From the NCBI GenBank assembly GCA_964599695.1, contig CAZRGP010000015.1:1-46784 (forward strand): a stretch of DNA of 46,784 bases, given 5' to 3'. The position numbers and the translations under genes were made by a program. This stretch comes from RUG11783 sp964599695. GTDB lineage: Bacteria > Bacillota > Clostridia > Oscillospirales > Ruminococcaceae. The notes under the pieces were generated by a model. That model searched no databases, was not told the origin of the DNA, and saw only the letters and a program-made list of their open reading frames with translations. Below are positions 7,627-14,908 of the stretch, piece by piece. How positions within the stretch are numbered: position 1 is the stretch's first letter; each line of letters opens with the position of its first letter.

Positions 7627-9711
7627 ATGGTTACTACTGTAGAAATCATGGGAATTGTGATTGCTCTTCTTGCCTTCGCTTACGCCGCATGGCTGTATAG
7701 CTGGGTAAAGAAACAACCACAGGAAAACAAAACGATCACCCGTATCGGCGGACTGATCCAGGAAGGTGCAAGAGCATTTTTGGGGAGACAGTATTCCCTC
7801 CTGTTCAAGTTTGCTCTTGTCATTGCTGTTATCATCATGCTGATGCTCCCGACGCCTGTATGGCAGTCTTTTTCCATTAAGAATGTCTTTATGGCTGTGT
7901 CGTATGTAGCGGGTACGCTCTTCTCCGCGTTTGCGGGAAAGATCGGCATTGAGGTTGCAACGATCGCCAACGGCAGATCCGCTGAAGCCGCGAAGAAGGG
8001 TATCAAGCCCTCCTTTATGGTAGGTTTCCGCGGCGGTGCTGTCATGGGTATGGCTGTTGTCGGTGCGTGCGTATTCGGTGTGTGTCTTGTTTATCTGCTC
8101 TTCGGTGATCCTCAGGCAGTCCTTTGCTTCAGTTTCGGCGCAAGTTCCCTCGCTCTGTTTGCAAAGGTCGGCGGCGGAATCTTCACCAAGACTGCAGATA
8201 TCGCAGCGGACCTTACCGGTAAGGTAGAGCTCGGAATCCCGGAGGATGACCCGAGGAACCCTGCCGTCATCGCTGATAACGTCGGTGACAACGTCGGCGA
8301 CGTCGCCGGAATGGGCGCTGACTTGTTTGACTCCAATGTCGCTTCTCTTGCTGCAGCAATCGTTATTGCCGCGAAACTTGATGCAACATCCGGTTTCAAC
8401 AAGAATGTTGCTACCGTTTTCTGCTACGCCGCTCTTGGACTTCTGGCATCGATCCTCGGTGTTATGACAGCACGTATCGGCAAGAACGGCAACCCCACCA
8501 AGGCGCTGAACTCCAGCACCTACGTCACCACAGCAATTTACGCCGTTCTCACTGCGGCCGCTACTGTTGCTTTCGGATTCCGCTGGGAAATCTGGGCTGC
8601 ATGCGTTCTCGGCTTGCTCGTTGGTGTTATCATCGGTGTTACTACCGACTACTTCACGGATGACTCCAAGAATCCGGTCCATGCATGTGCTCATGCTTCT
8701 GCTACCGGCCCTGCATTCACGATTCTTTCCGGTGTATCCTATGGATTCCTCAGTACACTTCCTGCAATGGTTGGTACGGGTGTCTCCACTCTTGTTTCCT
8801 ATAAACTGTGCCAGGGAATCGATCCTGCGTTCAGTTCCGAATATGCTTTGTTCGGTATCTCCATGGCTGCTGTCGGCATGCTCTCCATTGTTGGTATGAT
8901 CGTCTCCAACGACGCTTATGGTCCGATCGTTGACAACGCGCGCGGCCTTGCTGAGATGGGTGAACTCGGAGATGAGGTCCTTGAGATCACCGATGAGCTT
9001 GACAGTGCCGGTAATACCGTAAAGGCTGTCACGAAGGGCTTCTCCATTTCCGCTGCAGGCCTTACCGTTATTGCTCTTCTCGGAACATTCATGAGTGAGG
9101 TCAACTCTGCTGCTGCTGAACTGGGTCTCCCGCTCGTAGCCGGTTTCGATGTGATGGATCCGCTGGTGTTCTTCGGAATGCTTGTTGGCGCAGCGATTCC
9201 TGCAGTTTTCTCCGCCATGCTGATGCTTGGCGTTGACCGAAATGCTCAGAGAATGGTCGAAGAGATCCACAGGCAGTTCAACACCATTGAAGGCCTGAAA
9301 GAAGGAAAGACAGACCCCGACTACAACCGCTGCATTGATATTGCTGCTTCCGGCGCATTGAAGGAACTGATTCCTGCCGGCGCAGTTGCTATCATTTCCA
9401 CTATTGTCACCGGTTTTGTCGGCGGTGTTCCAGCTATCGCGGGATTCCTTGTTGGAAACATCTTGAGCGGACTTCTTCTTGCTCTGTTCATGTCCAATGC
9501 GGGCGGACTTTGGGACAACGCTAAAAAATATGTCGAAGCAGGGCATGAAGGCGGCAAGGGCAGTGAAGCCCATAAGGCTGCTGTTGTCGGCGACACCGTC
9601 GGAGATCCTTTCAAGGATACTGCCGGTCCGTCTATCAACACTCAGATCACTGTTGTGTCTCTGATTGCTTCTTTGCTTTCCACTCTGTTCCTGACACTTT
9701 CTTTGTTCTAA
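7627..9711 (+). CDS. hppA: Membrane-bound ion-translocating pyrophosphatase (H+ type by motif)
   Basis: This 694-residue, about 16-span pump couples pyrophosphate hydrolysis to ion export. The substrate-site signature EDDPRNPAVIADNVGDNVGD is at about residue 205, and the DNA(R)GLAEM and SGPSINT-like elements are present. In the subclass-defining motif GNTVKAVTKG (about residue 461) a Lys and a Thr occupy the positions that are both Ala in K+-dependent enzymes. The family rule therefore predicts a K+-independent, H+-pumping form. GAGGAG at 7614-7619 sets the start. It is monocistronic and ends at a strong terminator. Confidence 0.96.
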   Translation: MVTTVEIMGIVIALLAFAYAAWLYSWVKKQPQENKTITRIGGLIQEGARAFLGRQYSLLFKFALVIAVIIMLMLPTPVWQSFSIKNVFMAVSYVAGTLFSAFAGKIGIEVATIANGRSAEAAKKGIKPSFMVGFRGGAVMGMAVVGACVFGVCLVYLLFGDPQAVLCFSFGASSLALFAKVGGGIFTKTADIAADLTGKVELGIPEDDPRNPAVIADNVGDNVGDVAGMGADLFDSNVASLAAAIVIAAKLDATSGFNKNVATVFCYAALGLLASILGVMTARIGKNGNPTKALNSSTYVTTAIYAVLTAAATVAFGFRWEIWAACVLGLLVGVIIGVTTDYFTDDSKNPVHACAHASATGPAFTILSGVSYGFLSTLPAMVGTGVSTLVSYKLCQGIDPAFSSEYALFGISMAAVGMLSIVGMIVSNDAYGPIVDNARGLAEMGELGDEVLEITDELDSAGNTVKAVTKGFSISAAGLTVIALLGTFMSEVNSAAAELGLPLVAGFDVMDPLVFFGMLVGAAIPAVFSAMLMLGVDRNAQRMVEEIHRQFNTIEGLKEGKTDPDYNRCIDIAASGALKELIPAGAVAIISTIVTGFVGGVPAIAGFLVGNILSGLLLALFMSNAGGLWDNAKKYVEAGHEGGKGSEAHKAAVVGDTVGDPFKDTAGPSINTQITVVSLIASLLSTLFLTLSLF

Positions 9712-9723
9712 ACGAATAAGAAC

Positions 9724-9760
9724 CAAAAACCTGACTGCACTTTCGTGCAGTCAGGTTTTT
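9724..9760 (+). terminator. Terminator of the pyrophosphatase gene
   Basis: The perfect stem CCTGACTGCAC...GTGCAGTCAGG has a short TTTC-type loop, followed by TTTTTT. It starts about 13 bases after the stop codon of the pyrophosphatase. Confidence 0.92.
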
Positions 9761-9780
9761 TACGAACATAAGCAAAAAAC

Positions 9781-9817
9781 AAAAGCACCCGAATCATTTT
9801 CGTTCGAGTGCTTTTTT
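9781..9817. terminator. Bidirectional terminator overlapping the recombinase stop codon
   Basis: AAAAGCAC (9781-9788) pairs with GTGCTTTT (9808-9815), extended by CGAA/TTCG. A T-run follows on the plus strand and an A-run precedes it, so it works for either direction. The stop codon of the recombinase (9794-9796) lies in the loop, so the last coding bases form part of the hairpin. Confidence 0.8.
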
Positions 9818-11272
9818 TGGTGAACTCGGCTCAACAGAATTCGAACGTGTGTTCGTTTTCAGAGGCAAAGATTTTGAGTGATTGCTATAGTTTGAGAAAA
9901 TCTCAAGTGTATCATCATACAAGACAGCATGATTCAGTAAAGTGTTTATCAGTGTACGTCTTTGGCTGATATCAGTTATATCTGTTGGCCTTAAGCTATG
10001 AAGGAAATAGAGTACCTGCTCTTTGCTAAGTGAAGGATTGTCTTGTTTCTCTTTTTCTATTTGTGCTTCTATTTTGGTTTTGCTATCTTCTAGTTCCTGA
10101 ATACGGGCAAGTACGGAAGGCGAATTGATTCCCAGTTCAAGGTTTGCAAGCATATTACTAAGACGAAAAGAGACATCTTTTTGTTGGCTTTCCAGCAGTA
10201 CCAGTTCATGATTCTGATGTGTTTCCTGGTAAGCAAAAACGGCATTTGCAATTGCCTCAATTGTAGCGTCATCAGATAAAAGTTCTACCAAATGCCTAAT
10301 TACAAGATCCTCAATATATTCCTTGGGTATAGGAGTCTGAGGACAATTTTGTTTGCGGTCTTTGACTGAGGCACATTTGTAATAACGATATATTGTTCCT
10401 GTTGAACTTGTTCCGCTTTCGCCACGCATCATAGCACCGCAATGTCCACAGAAAAGTTTTGTTGTCAGCAGGTATTCTTCAACCGCTTTTCCTCTTGCTT
10501 GCGCATGTTGGTTTTTTGTCAGGAGTGTCTGGACCTGGTAAAACAAGTCCTTTGATATAATGGCAGGAATAGTTCCGATTACTTCGTTCAGAGTGTACTC
10601 ACCTATATATCTTCTGTTTCTCAAAATCCTACGAACAGAATCATAGTTCATCGGTTTTCCACGGCCATTTGTCAGTCCGTAAGAGTTTAAATAGTCGATG
10701 ATATCTTTTGTTTTGCTCCCGTTAGCATACATTTTAAACGCTTTTCTAATAAAGGGAGCAATGGTCTCGTCTATTACAATATTGTGTTCTGAATCCAGTG
10801 AGTATCCAAGGGTAAGATTCCCACCATTAAACTTTCCTTTGAGAACATTTTCTGTCATACCGCGTGTTACTTTTTCTGATAGGTCAGCACTATAGTACTC
10901 GGCAAATCCTTCAAGCACAGCTTCCAAAATGATGCCTTCTGAGCCTTCAGATATTTTCTCTGTGGCAGAGATTAATTTAACTCCATTTCGCTTTAGAACA
11001 GCTTTATACCTAGCGCTGTCGTACCTGTTACGGGAAAAACGGTCTAGTTTCCAAACTATTACGACATCGAATCCTTTTCTGTTGCTGTCACGGATCATCT
11101 CCTGAAAAGATGGTCTGTTATCAGTTTTAGCAGAATATGCGCGGTCTATATAAGTATGAACTACAGTCATGCCATTCTTGTTCGCAAAGTCTGAACATTC
11201 CCGTATTTGACCTTCTATGGATTCTTCTCGCTGATTATCAGACGAATATCTTGCATAGATCACAGCTTTCAT
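9794..11272 (-). CDS. Large serine site-specific recombinase
   Basis: The 492-residue recombinase has a resolvase catalytic domain (about 1-145) with nucleophile Ser10 in YARYSSDNQ and the motif KLDRFSRNRYDSA. A recombinase DNA-binding domain follows (about 155-260, with NYDSVRRILRNRRYIGEY). Then come a zinc ribbon with CGHCG and two later Cys (about 275-315) and a coiled-coil segment (about 350-420). This is the layout of phage and TnpX-type integrases that move whole elements through short att sites. Its position at the left edge of the accessory island suggests it mobilised the island. AAGGAGG lies seven bases before the ATG. I could not identify the att sites. Confidence 0.93.
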   Translation of the reverse strand: MKAVIYARYSSDNQREESIEGQIRECSDFANKNGMTVVHTYIDRAYSAKTDNRPSFQEMIRDSNRKGFDVVIVWKLDRFSRNRYDSARYKAVLKRNGVKLISATEKISEGSEGIILEAVLEGFAEYYSADLSEKVTRGMTENVLKGKFNGGNLTLGYSLDSEHNIVIDETIAPFIRKAFKMYANGSKTKDIIDYLNSYGLTNGRGKPMNYDSVRRILRNRRYIGEYTLNEVIGTIPAIISKDLFYQVQTLLTKNQHAQARGKAVEEYLLTTKLFCGHCGAMMRGESGTSSTGTIYRYYKCASVKDRKQNCPQTPIPKEYIEDLVIRHLVELLSDDATIEAIANAVFAYQETHQNHELVLLESQQKDVSFRLSNMLANLELGINSPSVLARIQELEDSKTKIEAQIEKEKQDNPSLSKEQVLYFLHSLRPTDITDISQRRTLINTLLNHAVLYDDTLEIFSNYSNHSKSLPLKTNTRSNSVEPSSPKKALERK

Positions 11273-11331
11273 TTTATGCCTCCTTGTGATTGAAAAAGAG
11301 TATAGGAAAATATCAAATGCATTTCGTCTTT

Positions 11332-11505
11332 TTAAGCGATCTCGCTACCCGCTGAGTCCTGTTCGCTCTCCAGTTCACTCTGTACTTGGCTGAAAGAAGG
11401 GTCACTCTCATAGTAACGGACTATAAGAGGGTACAGCATCTCAGCCAGTGTCTGGATCACATCATCTGGAAGGCAGGACTCATTTACAGGTTTCTTTTTC
11501 TGCAT
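11332..11505 (-). CDS. Small acidic protein upstream of the recombinase
   Basis: This 57-residue hypothetical protein (start at 11505, with AGGA eight bases upstream) has a basic N-terminus MQKKKPV. A helix follows (DDVIQTLAEMLYPLIVRYYE), then an acidic Ser/Glu tail. It is transcribed towards the recombinase, 59 bases ahead of it, so the two are probably one operon. Small genes of this kind often accompany large serine recombinases in clostridial elements. Whether it is a directionality factor or a regulator is not known; no HTH is evident. Confidence 0.5.
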   Translation of the reverse strand: MQKKKPVNESCLPDDVIQTLAEMLYPLIVRYYESDPSFSQVQSELESEQDSAGSEIA

Positions 11506-11549
11506 TCGTGAGTTCCTATATCGGTTTGTCAAGTTGCAAATTGTCTCTA

Positions 11550-11612
11550 GAAAACAAAAATGCAGCTGTCTTCCAAGAGGAAGAAAGACGCATCACGCGT
11601 CAACAGCTACAT
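11550..11612 (-). terminator. Branched (three-way junction) terminator or attenuator
   Basis: An outer stem (AGCTGT with ACAGCT, plus ATG with CAT) encloses two inner hairpins: CTTCC-AAGA-GGAAG and GACGC-ATCAC-GCGTC. On the minus strand it is followed by TTTTTGTTTTC. It stands just before the recombinase operon, so it may block read-through from the agr side or control recombinase expression. Confidence 0.55.
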
Positions 11613-11727
11613 CCTATTTGATGAGTGTAAGACAATTTTATACTGAAATACAATATTGTCAATACAGATTAGCGAAAAAGGGACAACAACTTGTTTAACT
11701 TTTGAATAGAGACCGATATTCATGTAG

Positions 11728-11790
11728 CAAAAAAGCGTGGTCCTACGTTTACCGTACACCCCGCTACTGACCGCCGGGAGGCCACACCTA
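11728..11790 (-). terminator. GC-rich structured terminator downstream of the agr operon
   Basis: This GC-rich island sits in AT-rich DNA. On the minus strand, GTGTGGCC pairs with GGACCACGC around an internal CCTCCCGGCGG segment, and the fold is followed by TTTTTT (11729-11734). It is the first good stop signal after the AgrB-like gene. Its size and internal structure exceed those of a simple terminator, so a small RNA is possible. Confidence 0.5.
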
Positions 11791-11929
11791 TTTTCAAAAA
11801 CAAAATAATATTCAGGTAAGATCGTGTCAAACCTCGATGGTTTTCAGATCAAATGGCTGATCAAATGTAGATACATACTAAAACAAAAATACAAAGAAGA
11901 ATGGGTTTAAAAAACTATAGTATCATCTC

Positions 11930-12033
11930 AGCAAGCAGTGCGTTTGTGTATACAAACACGGCTTGCACAAATACTCCGTATTAGTCTAGCAAGCAGACCG
12001 TTTGTGTTCCTCTTTTACAAACGGTGCTTGTTA
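11930..12033. repeat. Two tandem copies of a long imperfect inverted repeat
   Basis: Copy A (11931-11966) and copy B (11986-12033) share the left arm AGCAAGCAGnnCGTTTGTG and a right arm ACAAACnnnGCTTG. In copy B the inner stem CCGTTTGT/ACAAACGG is perfect. The loops differ completely, and neither copy is followed by a U-tract. They are therefore not terminators; recombinase sites or operators are possible. Confidence 0.65.
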
Positions 12034-12149
12034 GGATAATCCTAAGACCTTATTATGGTGACTGAGTGCGATGACCATTGGCAAATGCTCTCAGCCGGAG
12101 TTGTCCGTGCAGAGACGCTGCTAGCTACGACAATGCCGATATATGCGTA

Positions 12150-12707
12150 CTATTCGTTAGTGTTACATTTTGCCTCGAATAATAGCAGCATGTTCATTAT
12201 TATATTACATACCAAAGAGAAAACTATTAGAGTGGAATAACTATACAAGGATGTATTCTCAAAAATGAAAGAAAGGACACATAGACACGATAAGCAGATA
12301 GTCCCTGCTGCTTTACGTTTGAATGACAAGTCTTTTTTAATAACGATAGCAAGAAGACACAGAAAGACAGGAAGCAAGAGTCGTTCTAATAATTGAGAAG
12401 GTAAATAGATTCGCTTATATATGTACATTATAAAAAGCCACATCAAAACACCACATATTGTACATTTGCCTGGAGTCGATGCATGCCACCCTCCGATTAT
12501 GTTGCGCAAAAGCGTATAACTTATGAGAAAAATAATAGTTTCCGATAACGTGGACGATACTATGCCTAGCAATATCCATAAACCATAATTAATCAGATTC
12601 ACGAACAAGGCAATAAGACCATATTCGTGAATCTCCTTATCTTCTAATGATATAATCCCGTTTCTTACCAAAATGTCAGAGTAAAAAACAGCTGCTTTCT
12701 GAAACAT
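12150..12707 (-). CDS. agrB: AgrB-like pro-peptide processing membrane protease
   Basis: This 185-residue polytopic membrane protein belongs to the accessory gene regulator B family. AgrB cuts the C-terminal tail of AgrD and forms the thiolactone ring. The catalytic pair is seen as His75 and Cys82 in GGWHASTPGKC, the same seven-residue spacing as His77/Cys84 of the staphylococcal enzyme. Four or more hydrophobic segments follow. The start at 12707 lies one base after the TAG of the kinase gene, implying translational coupling; an upstream in-frame ATG at 12746 lies inside the kinase gene. Unlike the classical agrBDCA order, the pro-peptide gene is on the other strand, 2.2 kb away. Confidence 0.88.
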   Translation of the reverse strand: MFQKAAVFYSDILVRNGIISLEDKEIHEYGLIALFVNLINYGLWILLGIVSSTLSETIIFLISYTLLRNIIGGWHASTPGKCTICGVLMWLFIMYIYKRIYLPSQLLERLLLPVFLCLLAIVIKKDLSFKRKAAGTICLSCLCVLSFIFENTSLYSYSTLIVFSLVCNIIMNMLLLFEAKCNTNE

Positions 12708-12708
12708 G

Positions 12709-14052
12709 CTATTTGCTTTCCCAATAGAAAATATTGTTTTTATCAATAGATAAATCTGATACAGATTTTAACGGAAGAGCTACCTTTGCGATAAAAGTGT
12801 TACCGGATGTTTCGAATGTTGAAAAACCGTTATTTTTATTCAGAGCGCCATCAATGATCTTCATACCAAGCCCATGGAAGCCACCAGATTTCGAAGATCC
12901 AGTTTTGGATATCTGCTCAGGATCACAGGTGTTCTGAATCTCCATTATGAAATGCTCATGATCAACATAAGAACCGAACAGGATTGCAACCTTTTCATTT
13001 GATACTCGTTCACAACCCTCTATGGCGTTTTCCCAAAGGTTTCCTACAATACTACACAAATCTACAGAGATTTCTTCTAGTAGGACAGGAACCTGGATTT
13101 CTAAAGAAACATGTATTCCTTTAGATATTGCTTCATTTGCATAATCACCTAACAGGCTGTCAAAGAGTAGGTTACCGGTATCTACAGGGACAGGACGCTT
13201 ATATAAATGTCCGTTGATCTCATTTACATAATTTATAACAGAAATGTCATTCGCATTTTGTGCAAGGTCCTGGATCGCACGCAAATGCTTATTTGCGTCA
13301 TGCTCCCATTTTTCGATGTTGGAAGAATACTCCCGAAGCGTATTAAAATGTCTCCTTTCGGAGTTCATACGTTGGATAATAAGCGCATTTTCACGAATAG
13401 TTCTATCGCGGTTTTTCAGTGAGATAAAAAGATAAATGTAAACAGCGTTTATAGCACAGAACAAAAGCGTTGTGAAGAGAAGGTAATTGTCTGAAACATG
13501 ATCTATGGCAAACAGGTGAGCAAGCATCATAAGAGCTACCCAACTGAAAATAGGGCACAGCAGCAAAAGGATGGACTGTGAAGGTGTGGAGGATATCAAT
13601 AACTGCTTTTTTCTTAACCAGAATACGATCACTGCAAGTACCGAACGAGTAATGATCATTAGGAAAAGGCGAATTGGACCTTGCTCATAAATGATGGTGC
13701 TTGGAACATCCTGAAGAATACGAAGAGCTATGTCGCAGTTGAGCATGTCTACCCCGAAAAACAGGAATGGAGTAAAAACCGTCCAGAAGATCTTTGTTGC
13801 TAGAGGACCATCTGTAAAGAAGATCGTAAATATGAACAGCAATATTGAAAGCAATAAATATAACTGAACCAGGGAAGAGCAGTAAAGATTTCCAAGAGAG
13901 CACATCCCGGTAAAGACAAGGGTATATATAGGCCACTGCCATTTTCCCTCAAATTTCATACTTAAAGAAGAAGTAACAAGACACAACAATAAAAAACTGT
14001 CAGCAAGATTGCTCAGCAATTCAATGATTTGCCAAAGTGAAACTTGGGGCAT
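12709..14052 (-). CDS. agrC: AgrC-like sensor histidine kinase (GHKL)
   Basis: The 447-residue kinase has about six N-terminal transmembrane segments (residues about 10-215). They are followed by a dimerisation segment with the phospho-acceptor His in KWEHDANKHLRAI. The GHKL ATP domain follows, with N-box SIVGNLWENAIEGCE and the glycine-rich GGFHGLGMKII. This layout is that of AgrC receptors for cyclic peptides. AAAGGAG lies ten bases before the start. It sits between the LytTR regulator (six bases upstream) and AgrB, so receptor, regulator and processing enzyme are one operon. Its ligand is probably the product of the divergent 38-residue gene. Confidence 0.92.
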   Translation of the reverse strand: MPQVSLWQIIELLSNLADSFLLLCLVTSSLSMKFEGKWQWPIYTLVFTGMCSLGNLYCSSLVQLYLLLSILLFIFTIFFTDGPLATKIFWTVFTPFLFFGVDMLNCDIALRILQDVPSTIIYEQGPIRLFLMIITRSVLAVIVFWLRKKQLLISSTPSQSILLLLCPIFSWVALMMLAHLFAIDHVSDNYLLFTTLLFCAINAVYIYLFISLKNRDRTIRENALIIQRMNSERRHFNTLREYSSNIEKWEHDANKHLRAIQDLAQNANDISVINYVNEINGHLYKRPVPVDTGNLLFDSLLGDYANEAISKGIHVSLEIQVPVLLEEISVDLCSIVGNLWENAIEGCERVSNEKVAILFGSYVDHEHFIMEIQNTCDPEQISKTGSSKSGGFHGLGMKIIDGALNKNNGFSTFETSGNTFIAKVALPLKSVSDLSIDKNNIFYWESK

Positions 14053-14058
14053 TGTGTT

Positions 14059-14766
14059 TTATCTCCTTTTAGTAAGAAGCTGTCTTTTTATGTTTTCTTT
14101 ATATACACGTCCTATTGGAATAAGCTCTTCATCAGGACCAACAAACAGATTGTTTCCGGACAAGCCAGTAACATATTCAATGTTGACGATATAACTTTTA
14201 TGGCAGCGTAGTAAAGACGTACCAGGCAATTGTGGATCGATTAATTTTAAAGGCATAATGTATGTTTCCACTTTATCCAATAAATGAATTTCCATAGACT
14301 TTCCGAAAATAGTAATAAATAAGATCGAAGATGTTGAAATGAAGCGATGGTTTCCACCGCTTGATACCCATATGGTTTTGGAGTTATAGTCACCAACTCT
14401 ATTGAAGGTTTCATCAAGTAATAAGAAAACTTTTTCCGGGTTCAATGGTTTCAGGAGATAAGAGATTGCATGAGTAGAATAACCTTCAATAGCATACTTT
14501 TCATAGTTGCTAATGAAAGCAATGGCTGCATCACTTCCGGACTGTCTCAAGGCTTTTGCAAACTCGATACCATTTACAGAACCTATTTCGATATCCAGAA
14601 TGATCAAATCATATGGAATAAGAGATGTGACCTCAACATTTTTGAGGTCGTTTTTTGTTTGCAGATTTATCTCATGACGGTACTGATCTTCCCAGTCTCG
14701 AATGATACACTCAAGGGTTTGAGTAATCTTAGGATCATCATCTGCAATAAATATATTCAATTTCAT
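14059..14766 (-). CDS. agrA: AgrA-like LytTR response regulator
   Basis: The 235-residue protein has a receiver domain with the acidic pocket DDD (9-11) and phospho-acceptor Asp58 in DLIILDIEIG. A C-terminal LytTR DNA-binding domain covers about residues 135-233, with FLLRCHKSYIVN-like block SLLRCHKSYIVNIEYV and the closing IPIGRVYKENIKRQLL. It is first in the minus-strand agr operon. The start has no ribosome site. A consensus -10 box ends six bases before the ATG, so the mRNA may be leaderless. The paired repeats at 14802-14834 are its likely binding site. Confidence 0.93.
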   Translation of the reverse strand: MKLNIFIADDDPKITQTLECIIRDWEDQYRHEINLQTKNDLKNVEVTSLIPYDLIILDIEIGSVNGIEFAKALRQSGSDAAIAFISNYEKYAIEGYSTHAISYLLKPLNPEKVFLLLDETFNRVGDYNSKTIWVSSGGNHRFISTSSILFITIFGKSMEIHLLDKVETYIMPLKLIDPQLPGTSLLRCHKSYIVNIEYVTGLSGNNLFVGPDEELIPIGRVYKENIKRQLLTKRR

Positions 14767-14772
14767 AAATCA

Positions 14773-14778
14773 ATTATA
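14773..14778 (-). promoter_or_regulatory. -10 box of the agr operon, consistent with a leaderless mRNA
   Basis: TATAAT on the minus strand ends six bases before the ATG of the regulator gene, so transcription would start at or next to the A of the start codon. The -35 region (14796-14801, TATTTT) is poor, as in activator-dependent promoters. The paired LytTR-type repeats lie immediately upstream. Confidence 0.5.
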
Positions 14779-14801
14779 ACAGAAAGAAAAAGGGCAAAAT
14801 A

Positions 14802-14834
14802 TGTCGTTTGTACCGTAAAACGTGTCGTTTGTAC
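14802..14834. promoter_or_regulatory. Paired direct repeats, likely LytTR (AgrA-type) operator
   Basis: TGTCGTTTGTAC occurs twice, at 14802-14813 and 14823-14834, exactly 21 bases apart (two helical turns). LytTR regulators bind two 9-bp direct repeats with a 12-bp spacer, the same 21-bp period. The site lies between the divergent promoters of the agr genes and the pro-peptide gene, and could activate both. Confidence 0.7.
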
Positions 14835-14865
14835 TATCTGGTGAAATATAAGAATAAAAACAGTA

Positions 14866-14871
14866 TATGAT
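14866..14871 (+). promoter_or_regulatory. -10 box of the AgrD-like gene
   Basis: TATGAT lies 32 bases after the operator repeats. The expected -35 (14843-14848, GAAATA) is far from consensus, consistent with dependence on an activator bound at 14802-14834. The predicted start, near 14878, leaves a leader of about 30 bases. Confidence 0.45.
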
Positions 14872-14892
14872 GAGATTGACGAAAAAATAGAA

Positions 14893-14902
14893 GGGGGGGG
14901 GG
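14893..14902 (+). repeat. Run of ten G forming the ribosome site of the AgrD-like gene
   Basis: Ten consecutive G lie seven bases before the ATG at 14909, preceded by AA. No other Shine-Dalgarno sequence is present. Homopolymer runs of this length are prone to slippage. A length change here would alter translation strength rather than reading frame. Confidence 0.8.
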
Positions 14903-14908
14903 TATATT

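Larger units (their letters stand above)
11506..12149. other. Noncoding structured interval between recombinase and agr genes
   Basis: About 640 AT-rich bases contain no convincing gene on either strand. They hold, from left to right, a branched terminator-like fold, a GC-rich terminator-like island, and two related long inverted repeats (each listed separately). A palindrome TTAGGATAATCCTAA lies at about 12031-12045. Open frames here are short and lack ribosome sites. Confidence 0.6.

Noticed and set aside
7594..9726. A 710-codon open frame antisense to the pyrophosphatase gene
   Set aside because: It is the exact shadow of a strongly coded gene, has Ser/Cys/Asn-rich low-complexity composition and no ribosome site or family motif.
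12040..12149. In-frame continuation of the AgrB-like gene past its stop, resembling a leader peptide with one Cys
   Set aside because: No start codon, no ribosome site, no acidic Pro-rich tail; the AgrD-like gene at 14909 is far better.
12055..12240. A 61-codon plus-strand frame at the 3' end of the AgrB-like gene
   Set aside because: Overlaps the coding 3' end antisense, has no ribosome site and no family features.
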